Shown here piece after piece: positions 1 through 5,106 of a DNA stretch of 6,899 nucleotides (position 1 is the stretch's first letter; the number at the start of each line of letters is the position of its first letter). The position numbers and the translations under genes were made by a program. The notes under the pieces were generated by a model. The model did no database searches, had not been told where the DNA came from, and saw nothing but the letters and a program-made list of their open reading frames with translations. Source of the stretch: JALSIF01 sp026981635 [NCBI: bacterium] (GTDB lineage: Bacteria; 4484-113; JALSIF01); contig JALSIF010000006.1 in the NCBI GenBank assembly GCA_026981635.1, positions 1 through 6,899 on the forward strand, in the 5' to 3' direction.

Positions 1-1282
1 GCGGCTGACCAGACTGGTCGGGAGGGGCCTGCTCCACCCAGCGGTCCCCCTCCGGTGGGCTCACCTGCTCCCCCTCTTCCCCTGCCGCTCCCTGGGGAGG
101 AGTGGGAAGCTCGCCCTCCACCTCCTCCCCCTCGCCCCGCAGGGCCGCTTCCAGCTCTTCCTCACTGAGGGGTACTGGGACCTCAAAGCTGGTGATGGGG
201 GGGAAGCTCGCCCCCGCCAGGCTGCCCACCCCCAGCCAGGCCTCCAGCGAGACCAGCCGGGCTGTGCGGGTGATCCGCTCGGGCAGGGACCGGGAAAGGA
301 CCACCCGCTTAAGCATCAGCGGGTCGCTTACCAGAAAGAGGTCGTAGCCGGAGGAAAAGAGGTCAAGCATCAGGCCGCCCTCGGGCCTCTCCTCTGTGCC
401 GGCCCCCCTGAGGTCAGCCACCATCAGGCCGGTGTAGCCCCTCAACCGGGCACCCTGGGCAAACTGGTCCGCCTGCTCCGCACCCATCTTTGCCACCCTG
501 ACCAGCAGGGCCACCGGCCGGGTAGGAAGCAGGCTGCCCGGCTCTACCGCTACCAGGGGGAGCACCCCGTAGCGCATCATCTGGCGCCCCAGCCGGTCAA
601 GCAGCGCCTTGGCCCGGGCCTGGTCCAGGTCGCCCCGCTGGGGCGGCTCCACCACCAAACAGGCAAGGCCCAGCTTGCGGGCCGCACTGGCCGCCTGTTC
701 GGCCAGCCGGTCCACTACCGCCTCCCCCCGGGCCGGGTCCACGTAGGCAAACTCTCCCCAGTGGGGCACCGCCGCCTCCGGGCTCTCCAGGGTAAGGGCC
801 TCCTCCAGCGGGGCGCAGACGAGGGGAGGAATACTGCCCGCACCATAGAGGCTGACCAAGGCACTCCTCACTCTGCCCTGGTCCTCCCCCCCAAGGTCAA
901 GCACCACCATCCCCAGGTCACGGGCCAGGTTCATCCCCGCCTCAAGCTGGCTGAGCCCCATGCCGGCGCCCAAGACCCTGAGGCTGAGCTCCCCCACCTC
1001 CATCTCCACCAGCCGGGCGATGGAGCGGGCGTAGAGGGCCTTGCCGGCCGGGGCGGGGGGCGGGGCGGAAAGCATGGTCAGGTCCAGCCGCTTCCCCTCC
1101 AGGTAGACGAAATAGGCGGTCCACAGCATGCTCACCACCGCGGTGGCCACCGCGGCGCCCACCCAGAACCAGAACCAACGCTCGTCGCGGCTGGGCGGTG
1201 GGGTAGTCCCGCTGGCCGCCTCCTCCACCTCCGGCCCGGCTTCCTCCGCCTCCACCGGCTCCCTCGCCTGCTTATCGCTCAC
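1..1282 (-). CDS. Membrane-anchored, degenerate GH3 (NagZ-like) barrel protein, 3' end cut by window
   Basis: The frame is open for 427 codons from GTG at 1282 to the left edge, so the C-terminus is missing. Residues 1-35 are acidic and proline-rich. Residues 36-60 are a hydrophobic segment starting WFWFW, which suggests a signal anchor with the bulk outside. Residues ~80-352 follow the order of a family 3 glycoside hydrolase barrel: GMVVLDL (124-130) and PPLVCAP (152-158) where GH3 has GGvilf and the DqEGG strand, LGLACLVVEPP (204-214), YGVLPLVAVEP (238-248) in place of the KHFPGHG strand, LRGYTGLMVAD (280-290) in place of the LRgelGFdGvvisDD strand, SGYDLFLVSD (311-320), then an end like RIdeAvrRilalKarLGl (336-351). 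The EGG and KHFPGHG motifs are absent, so catalysis looks lost. After ~365 a Glu/Pro-rich tail begins. The family match is made by eye and moderately sure; the coding frame is near certain. No SD precedes GTG. An alternative is an unrelated TIM-barrel envelope protein. Confidence 0.6.
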   Translation of the reverse strand, partial: MSDKQAREPVEAEEAGPEVEEAASGTTPPPSRDERWFWFWVGAAVATAVVSMLWTAYFVYLEGKRLDLTMLSAPPPAPAGKALYARSIARLVEMEVGELSLRVLGAGMGLSQLEAGMNLARDLGMVVLDLGGEDQGRVRSALVSLYGAGSIPPLVCAPLEEALTLESPEAAVPHWGEFAYVDPARGEAVVDRLAEQAASAARKLGLACLVVEPPQRGDLDQARAKALLDRLGRQMMRYGVLPLVAVEPGSLLPTRPVALLVRVAKMGAEQADQFAQGARLRGYTGLMVADLRGAGTEERPEGGLMLDLFSSGYDLFLVSDPLMLKRVVLSRSLPERITRTARLVSLEAWLGVGSLAGASFPPITSFEVPVPLSEEELEAALRGEGEEVEGELPTPPQGAAGEEGEQVSPPEGDRWVEQAPPDQSGQP

Positions 1283-1288
1283 GGCGCG

Positions 1289-1294
1289 ATTATA
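1289..1294 (-). promoter_or_regulatory. Perfect -10 element (TATAAT) for a probable leaderless mRNA
   Basis: On the minus strand TATAAT is followed by six bases (CGCGCC) and then the GTG start at 1282. Transcription normally begins about seven bases past the -10, which puts the first RNA base at the start codon. There is no Shine-Dalgarno sequence in these six bases. No convincing TTGACA-like -35 is seen 16-19 bases upstream. Leaderless transcripts with this -10-to-start spacing are known in Actinobacteria and Deinococcus; their use here is an inference. Confidence 0.6.
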
Positions 1295-1309
1295 TGGCCC
1301 GCAGGGCCA
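1295..1309. repeat. Inverted repeat TGGCCC-GCA-GGGCCA abutting the -10 element
   Basis: A perfect six-base inverted repeat with a three-base centre lies directly upstream of the TATAAT at 1289-1294, inside the -35/-10 spacer of that promoter. The position suits a repressor or activator site. In GC-rich DNA a repeat of this size could also occur by chance. Confidence 0.35.
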
Positions 1310-1353
1310 GCAGATGGATGACCTTCCCTCCCCGTCTATGGCTTCGCTATCAT

Positions 1354-1388
1354 CAGGGGGCCGAGCATGGCTTGTTTGTGGCCCTCTG
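1354..1388 (+). promoter_or_regulatory. Hairpin in the 5' leader of the CsgG-family gene
   Basis: CAGGGGGCC (1354-1362) pairs with GGCCCTCTG (1380-1388) over nine positions, one of them G-U in the plus-strand RNA, with a 17-base loop. The 3' arm ends just before the purine-rich ribosome binding region at 1389-1402, so the hairpin could affect ribosome access. It has no following T-run and is not a terminator. The function is unproven. Confidence 0.3.
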
Positions 1389-1390
1389 GA

Positions 1391-1402
1391 GGAGGAAAGG
1401 AG
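1391..1402 (+). promoter_or_regulatory. Ribosome binding region that fixes the CsgG-family start
   Basis: GGAGG at 1391-1395 stands nine bases before ATG at 1405, and a second AGGAG (1398-1402) sits two bases before it. The long purine run strongly favours the 1405 ATG over an upstream in-frame ATG at 1294, which has no such site and would bury the signal peptide inside the protein. Confidence 0.75.
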
Positions 1403-1404
1403 CT

Positions 1405-2385
1405 ATGAAAAGGATGAACCTTCTTCTGGTACTGGCTTTGGGAATGATGCTGGCTCTCTCCCTTCCCGCCCTGGCTCTACAGGAAGGCGGGGGAGCCGGG
1501 AAGGGAGCAGAAGACGACTACACCGGCCGCCCCCGCCTGGCGGTGATGCCGGTGGAGAACACCTTTGCCGCTGAGTACCGCACCAACGTGGGCAACGCCC
1601 TGGCCGACATCTTCATCTCGGAGCTGATGAAGACTGGCCGCTTCGTGGTGCTTGAGCGAAAGGACCTGGAGCAGCTCATCGGCGAGATTGACCTTGGCGA
1701 GGCGGGATACGTGGAGGAGGAGACCAAGGTGCCCAAGGGCTTCTTCAAGGGGGTCCAGTATGCCTTCTTCGCCAAGCTTACCGACTTCGGCATAGAGAGC
1801 CGCTCGGTGGGCGGCGGGGGGATCATCGGCGGCGCCCTGGGCGGCCTGGGGGTGAAGAAGCAGAAGGCCCGCGCCAGGATTGACTTTCGGCTGGTGGAAG
1901 TGCGAACGGTCAAGACCATCCTCACCGGCAGCGGTGAGGGCCAGTTCAGCCGCACCGGGCTTTCCGCCATCGGGGCCAACTTCGGCAGCTGGATCGCCGG
2001 CATTGACATCCACTCAAGCGAGTTTCGCGAGAGCGAGGTGGGCAAGGCGATCATGAAGGCGGTAAACCAGATCATTGACCAGATCAAGGCGAAGTTCCCC
2101 CTGCGGGCGCGGGTGGTGGCGGTAAGCGGTACCACCGTCTACCTGGACCTGGGGGAGAACGCCGGCCTCAGGCCGGGGATGGTGGGAAGGCTTCTGGAGC
2201 TTACCGTGATCCGCGACCAGGACGGGACGGTCATCTTTGAGGAGAAGAAGGAGGTGGGCAAGGTGGAGATCCTGGAGGTGCAGGCAAACGGCAGCAAGGG
2301 CCGGGTGAAGGGCCTTGCCCCCTTCTACGAGCTGAAGCCCGGCACGGTGGTGGAGTTTGAGGAGGAGAAGAAAGAGGAGAAGTAG
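1405..2385 (+). CDS. Secreted CsgG-family protein with FlgT-like C-terminal domain
   Basis: The protein has 326 residues. Residues 1-24 form a Sec signal peptide (MKR, then a Leu/Ala/Met core, then ALA) with likely cleavage after Ala24. There is no lipobox cysteine, unlike E. coli CsgG, which is a lipoprotein. Residues ~43-230 match the CsgG family: RLAVMPVEN at 44-52 (the VAVlpF strand), then NALADIFISEL, then TGRFVVLERKDLEQLIGEIDL at 77-97, and a Gly-rich turn at 135-149 before a strand-rich segment. Residues ~233-318 (RARVVAVSGTTVYLDLGENAGLRPGM and following) resemble the FlgT C-terminal fold, in which a short barrel follows a 'nAGLrpGm' turn. The tail is Glu/Lys-rich. CsgG proteins form outer-membrane secretion pores for curli, but many relatives are uncharacterised envelope proteins, and no curli genes are here. 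The gene diverges from the membrane protein at 1282 and converges on 2421-3164. The family call is firm; the function is open. Confidence 0.85.
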   Translation: MKRMNLLLVLALGMMLALSLPALALQEGGGAGKGAEDDYTGRPRLAVMPVENTFAAEYRTNVGNALADIFISELMKTGRFVVLERKDLEQLIGEIDLGEAGYVEEETKVPKGFFKGVQYAFFAKLTDFGIESRSVGGGGIIGGALGGLGVKKQKARARIDFRLVEVRTVKTILTGSGEGQFSRTGLSAIGANFGSWIAGIDIHSSEFRESEVGKAIMKAVNQIIDQIKAKFPLRARVVAVSGTTVYLDLGENAGLRPGMVGRLLELTVIRDQDGTVIFEEKKEVGKVEILEVQANGSKGRVKGLAPFYELKPGTVVEFEEEKKEEK

Positions 2386-2387
2386 CT

Positions 2388-2416
2388 CCCCTCCAGTGAA
2401 TAGATAGGGGGTTCTT
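2388..2416 (+). terminator. Weak candidate terminator between convergent genes
   Basis: CCCCT (2388-2392) can pair with AGGGG (2406-2410) across a 13-base loop, followed by GTTCTTT. The stem is short, the loop is large and the T-run is interrupted, so this is a weak call. It is the only terminator-like structure in the 35 bases between the two convergent stop codons. Read on the minus strand, no T-run follows the stem. Confidence 0.25.
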
Positions 2417-2420
2417 TGGC

Positions 2421-3164
2421 CTACGCCCTGATCTGGACTACGTCCTGGTTGATCTCGCGAAGCTCGGGCTCGCTTATGAGAAGCTCCACCACCGCCTGAA
2501 GACCCACCGGCTCGCCGTCCTGGTAGAGGCGCTCGTAGATGCGGCTTAGAAGCTTATAGTCCTGGTCGGTGTCCAGGGTGAGCCTAAGCTCCGGGTGGGA
2601 AAGCTCCTCCGGCACCTCCAGGTCGTGGGCGATGAAGCCCCGGCTGGGGGCGTAGCTCATCCCCTCCTCGGCGATGTAGCTGGTCACATGCTCCCGGTAG
2701 CGGGGCTCCTTGACCAGCTGGTCCATCCGCTCCAGGGCCTTCCTGGTCAGCGCCTCCGCCATGGTGCCCAGGGGGAGGGCCGACATGCGCACGTAGTCCA
2801 CCTCGGGGTGCTCCTCCAGGTAGGCCACCTCAAGGTCTATCCCCTCCGGCCAGGTGAGGGGGTTGTCCGCCGTCACCCGGACGATGATCTCCGCCCCGGT
2901 GTCGTAGGCGGCATAGACGAAGCGCTTGAGCACGTCCTCGTTGGGGCCATAGACCACCTTGACCGACAGCTCGCCTAGCAGCTGGTCAAGCCTGCTCCCC
3001 TGCTCCTCCTCCGGGATGGCCACCACCACCTCGTCCAGCCGCCCACAGCGCGAAAGCCCCTCCAGCAGGTGAACGATGACCGGCTTTCCCGCCAGGGGAA
3101 GCAGAACCTTCTCCGGCAGTCTAGACGAGGCGAGGCGCGCCTGAACGATGGCAACTCTATTCAT
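2421..3164 (-). CDS. SpsF-type cytidylyltransferase family protein (nucleotide-sugar synthesis)
   Basis: The protein has 247 residues, a normal length for the SpsF/CMP-KDO-synthetase-like family. The N-terminal nucleotide-binding motif is IVQARLASSRLPEKVLLPL (6-24), where relatives usually have R-P-G-K; here the glycine is Glu18. Other family marks are VRVTADNP (95-102), with the metal-binding Asp100; PLGTMAEAL (131-139); YREHVTSYI (156-164); and LRLTLDTDQDYKLL (193-206). Members transfer a cytidylyl group to a sugar acid or related substrate for spore coat or surface glycan synthesis; the sugar cannot be told from sequence. It should act in the cytosol. ATG at 3164 has GGGAG seven bases upstream. 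It is probably transcribed from its own promoter at 3303-3329 and lies downstream, on the same strand, of a sugar nucleotidyltransferase. No glycosyltransferase is in view to name the product. Confidence 0.8.
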   Translation of the reverse strand: MNRVAIVQARLASSRLPEKVLLPLAGKPVIVHLLEGLSRCGRLDEVVVAIPEEEQGSRLDQLLGELSVKVVYGPNEDVLKRFVYAAYDTGAEIIVRVTADNPLTWPEGIDLEVAYLEEHPEVDYVRMSALPLGTMAEALTRKALERMDQLVKEPRYREHVTSYIAEEGMSYAPSRGFIAHDLEVPEELSHPELRLTLDTDQDYKLLSRIYERLYQDGEPVGLQAVVELLISEPELREINQDVVQIRA

Positions 3165-3205
3165 GATCTATCTCCCACCCAAGAATGGATTCGGCGAATG
3201 TGCGC

Positions 3206-3222
3206 GACCAGCCGATCTGGTC
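3206..3222 (-). promoter_or_regulatory. Perfect hairpin in the SpsF-like gene leader
   Basis: GACCAG and CTGGTC form a perfect six-base stem with a five-base loop, 42 bases before the start codon. The 5' arm and loop share the ten-base word CAGATCGGCT (minus strand) with a second copy at 3283-3292. An upstream ACCGGCC could pair instead with GGCTGGT, which overlaps this stem, so two exclusive folds are possible. Confidence 0.35.
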
Positions 3223-3245
3223 AGCAAATGGCCGGTTCTTTCCTT

Positions 3246-3280
3246 GCCAGGACGGGATAACCACTGCTTCCCGCCCCGGC
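3246..3280 (-). promoter_or_regulatory. Strong GC hairpin in the leader of the SpsF-like gene
   Basis: In minus-strand RNA GCCGGGGCGGG (3280-3270) pairs with CCCGUCCUGGC (3256-3246) over 11 positions around a 13-base loop. The only two non-Watson-Crick pairs are G-U in this orientation and would be A-C mismatches in plus-strand RNA. This supports a structured minus-strand transcript. There is no T-run, so it is not an intrinsic terminator. I could not match it to a known riboswitch. Confidence 0.45.
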
Positions 3281-3282
3281 TA

Positions 3283-3301
3283 AGCCGATCTGTCACGGCT
3301 T
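3283..3301 (-). repeat. Inverted repeat AAGCCG/CGGCTT near the predicted transcription start
   Basis: On the minus strand AAGCCG, an eight-base loop and CGGCTT run from 3301 to 3282. The left arm overlaps the expected start of transcription, so it may be an operator rather than an RNA hairpin. The right arm also forms an 11-base DNA palindrome, CGGCTAAGCCG, at 3277-3287 with a single central base. One copy of the ten-base word shared with 3210-3219 lies at 3283-3292. Confidence 0.3.
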
Positions 3302-3302
3302 C

Positions 3303-3329
3303 ATTATAACCCGATTTGACCCGGGGCAA
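3303..3329 (-). promoter_or_regulatory. Promoter with consensus -10 for the SpsF-like gene
   Basis: The minus strand carries TATAAT at 3308-3303 and TTGCCC at 3329-3324 with a 15-base spacer. The -10 is a perfect match. The -35 matches in its first three bases and the spacer is two bases short of the ideal 17. It lies in the gap after the nucleotidyltransferase stop and would give a leader of about 130 bases before the ATG at 3164. Confidence 0.55.
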
Positions 3330-3353
3330 GGGTACCAGCCAGGACCCGGAGGG

Positions 3354-4388
3354 CTATCCCTCGGGCTTGGTATAAAGGACCTGGTCGGAGATCTTCTCCC
3401 CCCTGCGCACCACCGTTCCCGGGGCGACGATCACCCGCTCAAGCTCCGCCTCTTCCTCCACCACCGCATCGGGCATGAGGATGGTCTCGGTAAGCTTTGC
3501 CCCCTGCCCCACGCTGGCCCGGGCGCTCACCACCACCTTGAAATCAAAGCGGGCCCCCCTGGCCGGGTCGGCGCTTCGGTGGAGATATACGTAGTCCTTG
3601 AACAGGCTGGCGTCGTCCCGCTCCCCGCCCAGGCTTTCCATCCCGTAGAGGTGCCACCAGTAGAGGATGTCAAAGTGGACCTGGAAGAAGGACTCAATGG
3701 TCCCCACATCGGCCCAGAAGACCTCCCCGCCGCTGTCTCTCACCTCCAGGCCCATGGGGTACATCTTCACCCGCAGATCCCTCGCCGCCGCAGGAAAGAA
3801 GTCCCGCTCCAGGGAGAAGTTGCCCTGGCGGGGAAGCATCTCCAGAGCCCGCTCGCCAAAGACATAGATGCCCGCATTGATGTAGTGGGGACCCCCACCG
3901 GGGGAAGAAGGCTTCTCCACAAAACCCCGAATGAAGCCATCCGAGGAAACCTCTATCAGACCGAAGCGTGAGGGGTCGCGCACCGGAAAGCCCACGATGG
4001 TAAGGTCTGCCCTCTCCCGCTCATGAAAGGCGACCACCTCCCTCACCGGCAGAGTGGTGATGATGTCCCCGTTCATCACCACCAGGGGAGCGCCCACCTC
4101 AGGGTGGGCCTCCAGGGCTTCGGCTACCCCGCCGCCAGTCCCCCGCGGCTCCCTCTCTCGGTGGATGGAGAGCGACCAGGGAAGATCCAGCAGGCTGACC
4201 TCAATCCTCAGCCGGTCGGCCCCGTGGCCGCTGGCGAGTATTACCCGCTCAAGCTCAAGCTCCCTCAGCGCCCAGAGGACATAGTGGATCACCGGCCGGT
4301 CAAGCAGGGGGAGCACCGGCTTGGGCAAAAGCTCGGTCAGGGGGCGGAGCCGGGTCCCCTGTCCACCGGCAAGGATGAGGGCAAACAT
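3354..4388 (-). CDS. Sugar-1-phosphate nucleotidyltransferase, mannose-1-phosphate guanylyltransferase type
   Basis: The protein has 344 residues in two domains. Residues 1-240 are the nucleotidyltransferase: LILAGGQGTRLRPLT (4-18) is the nucleotide-binding loop, Lys23 in LPKP contacts phosphate in the family, MNGDIITT (105-112) carries the metal-binding Asp108, and FVEKP (156-160), INAGIYVF (170-177) and WADVGT (225-230) follow in the usual order. Residues ~284-333 are imperfect hexapeptide repeats forming a left-handed beta-helix. Such enzymes join a sugar-1-phosphate to NTP, releasing pyrophosphate, to supply NDP-sugar for glycans; GDP-mannose is the likeliest product, but glucose-1-phosphate is not excluded. 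The frame has TAA at 4398-4400, so ATG at 4388 is the only standard start. No clear ribosome binding site precedes it, so translation may depend on readthrough from rpmA, whose stop lies 50 bases upstream. Confidence 0.85.
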   Translation of the reverse strand: MFALILAGGQGTRLRPLTELLPKPVLPLLDRPVIHYVLWALRELELERVILASGHGADRLRIEVSLLDLPWSLSIHREREPRGTGGGVAEALEAHPEVGAPLVVMNGDIITTLPVREVVAFHERERADLTIVGFPVRDPSRFGLIEVSSDGFIRGFVEKPSSPGGGPHYINAGIYVFGERALEMLPRQGNFSLERDFFPAAARDLRVKMYPMGLEVRDSGGEVFWADVGTIESFFQVHFDILYWWHLYGMESLGGERDDASLFKDYVYLHRSADPARGARFDFKVVVSARASVGQGAKLTETILMPDAVVEEEAELERVIVAPGTVVRRGEKISDQVLYTKPEG

Positions 4389-4438
4389 GGCCAGATGTTA
4401 GCCGGCGCGGTATGAAGGGTGGCTGGGAGCAAGCAGTC

Positions 4439-4693
4439 CTACTCCTCGGGCACCACCATGACGATCTTTCGCCCGTGCTTCTTGCCGAAGCGGACGATGC
4501 CCTCGGTCACCGCATAGATGGTGTAGTCCTTGCCCATCCGGGTGCCGGGCCCGGGGTGGAAGGTGGAGCCCCGCTGGCGCACGATGATGGAGCCGTTCCT
4601 GGCCCGCTGGCCGCCGTAGAGCTTTACCCCCAGCCGCTTGCCTTCGCTGTCGCGGACGTTCTGCGTGCTTCCTAGTCCTTTTTTGTGTGCCAT
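4439..4693 (-). CDS. rpmA: 50S ribosomal protein L27
   Basis: The protein has 84 residues and is a full-length L27. It begins [16 protein letters not shown], the flexible tail that reaches the peptidyl transferase centre, then [11 protein letters not shown] (19-29), [16 protein letters not shown] (35-50) and GKDYTIYAV (54-62). The N-terminal extension found in Firmicutes, Fusobacteria and Synergistetes, which needs the Prp protease, is absent, and no prp gene lies between rplU and rpmA. Its ATG is 11 bases past the rplU stop, with GGGGAG as ribosome binding site, so the pair is co-transcribed and may be translationally coupled. obg, a very common next gene, is not here; the sugar nucleotidyltransferase follows instead. 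Confidence 0.97.
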   Translation of the reverse strand: MAHKKGLGSTQNVRDSEGKRLGVKLYGGQRARNGSIIVRQRGSTFHPGPGTRMGKDYTIYAVTEGIVRFGKKHGRKIVMVVPEE

Positions 4694-4704
4694 GGCTCCC
4701 CTGC

Positions 4705-5025
4705 CTAGACCTGGATCTTCTCCACTTTGAGATAGGTGATGTGGTCGCGGTGGCCGTAGAGACGGCGGTAGCGCTTCTTGGGGCGAAACTTCATCACCCG
4801 GATCTTGGGTCCCTTGGTGTGCTCAAGCACCCTCAGGGTCACCTTGGCCCCCTCAAGGTAGGGCCTACCCACCTTGACCTCATTGCCCTCCTCGTCAAAG
4901 GCCAGAAGCACGCTCTCCACGTCCACCGTCTCGCCCTCAACCGCATCCTTGAGGTGGAAGGTGCGCACCACCTTGCCCTCGCTGAGGGCGTACTGCTTGC
5001 CCGCAATCTCGCAGATTACCTTCAT
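4705..5025 (-). CDS. rplU: 50S ribosomal protein L21
   Basis: The protein has 106 residues, the usual length for L21, which binds 23S rRNA in the large subunit. Family signatures are [14 protein letters not shown] (7-20), [34 protein letters not shown] (39-72) and the basic C-terminal stretch [23 protein letters not shown] (79-101), which binds RNA. The ATG at 5025 is preceded by GAGGAGA at 5031-5037 with five bases between. It is the first gene after a near-consensus promoter, with rpmA 11 bases downstream. Confidence 0.97.
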   Translation of the reverse strand: MKVICEIAGKQYALSEGKVVRTFHLKDAVEGETVDVESVLLAFDEEGNEVKVGRPYLEGAKVTLRVLEHTKGPKIRVMKFRPKKRYRRLYGHRDHITYLKVEKIQV

Positions 5026-5048
5026 CGCCGTCTCCTCGGGGGCCAGCC

Positions 5049-5077
5049 TTTATAGCAGAGCGCCCCCTTCCGGTCAA
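5049..5077 (-). promoter_or_regulatory. Near-consensus housekeeping promoter for rplU-rpmA
   Basis: On the minus strand TTGACC (5077-5072), a 17-base spacer and TATAAA (5054-5049) match the sigma-70/sigma-A consensus with ideal spacing. Transcription should start near 5042, giving a leader of about 17 bases that holds the ribosome binding site at 5031-5037. There is no room for a long autoregulatory leader such as the L21 leader seen in Firmicutes. The promoter separates the rplU operon from rny. Confidence 0.8.
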
Positions 5078-5106
5078 GCCGTATGCCTTATACCACCCCC
5101 GACGCC

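Noticed and set aside
1324-1353. Possible plus-strand promoter TTCCCT-N18-TATCAT for the CsgG-family gene
   Set aside because: The -35 shares only two bases with the consensus and the -10 has a mismatch at a key place; it is too weak to annotate, although some promoter must lie in this gap.
761-1574. Plus-strand open frames opposite and downstream of the membrane protein start
   Set aside because: They are low-complexity (Pro, His, Gly, Ser), lack ribosome binding sites, and overlap the minus-strand gene and the CsgG-family gene, both of which have recognisable domains.
1477-2135. Two minus-strand open frames of 178 and 205 codons inside the CsgG-family gene
   Set aside because: The plus frame has a signal peptide, an SD and clear family motifs, while these frames have none.
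3246-3292. Resemblance to a small SRP RNA (GGAAGCAG-like word) or a tRNA
   Set aside because: The word sits in a hairpin loop, the SRP symmetric loop is absent, and no tRNA T-loop or acceptor pairing is present.
3367-3380. TATAAA on the plus strand at the end of the nucleotidyltransferase gene
   Set aside because: There is no -35 at a proper distance and no plus-strand gene follows; it encodes the conserved reading-frame end.
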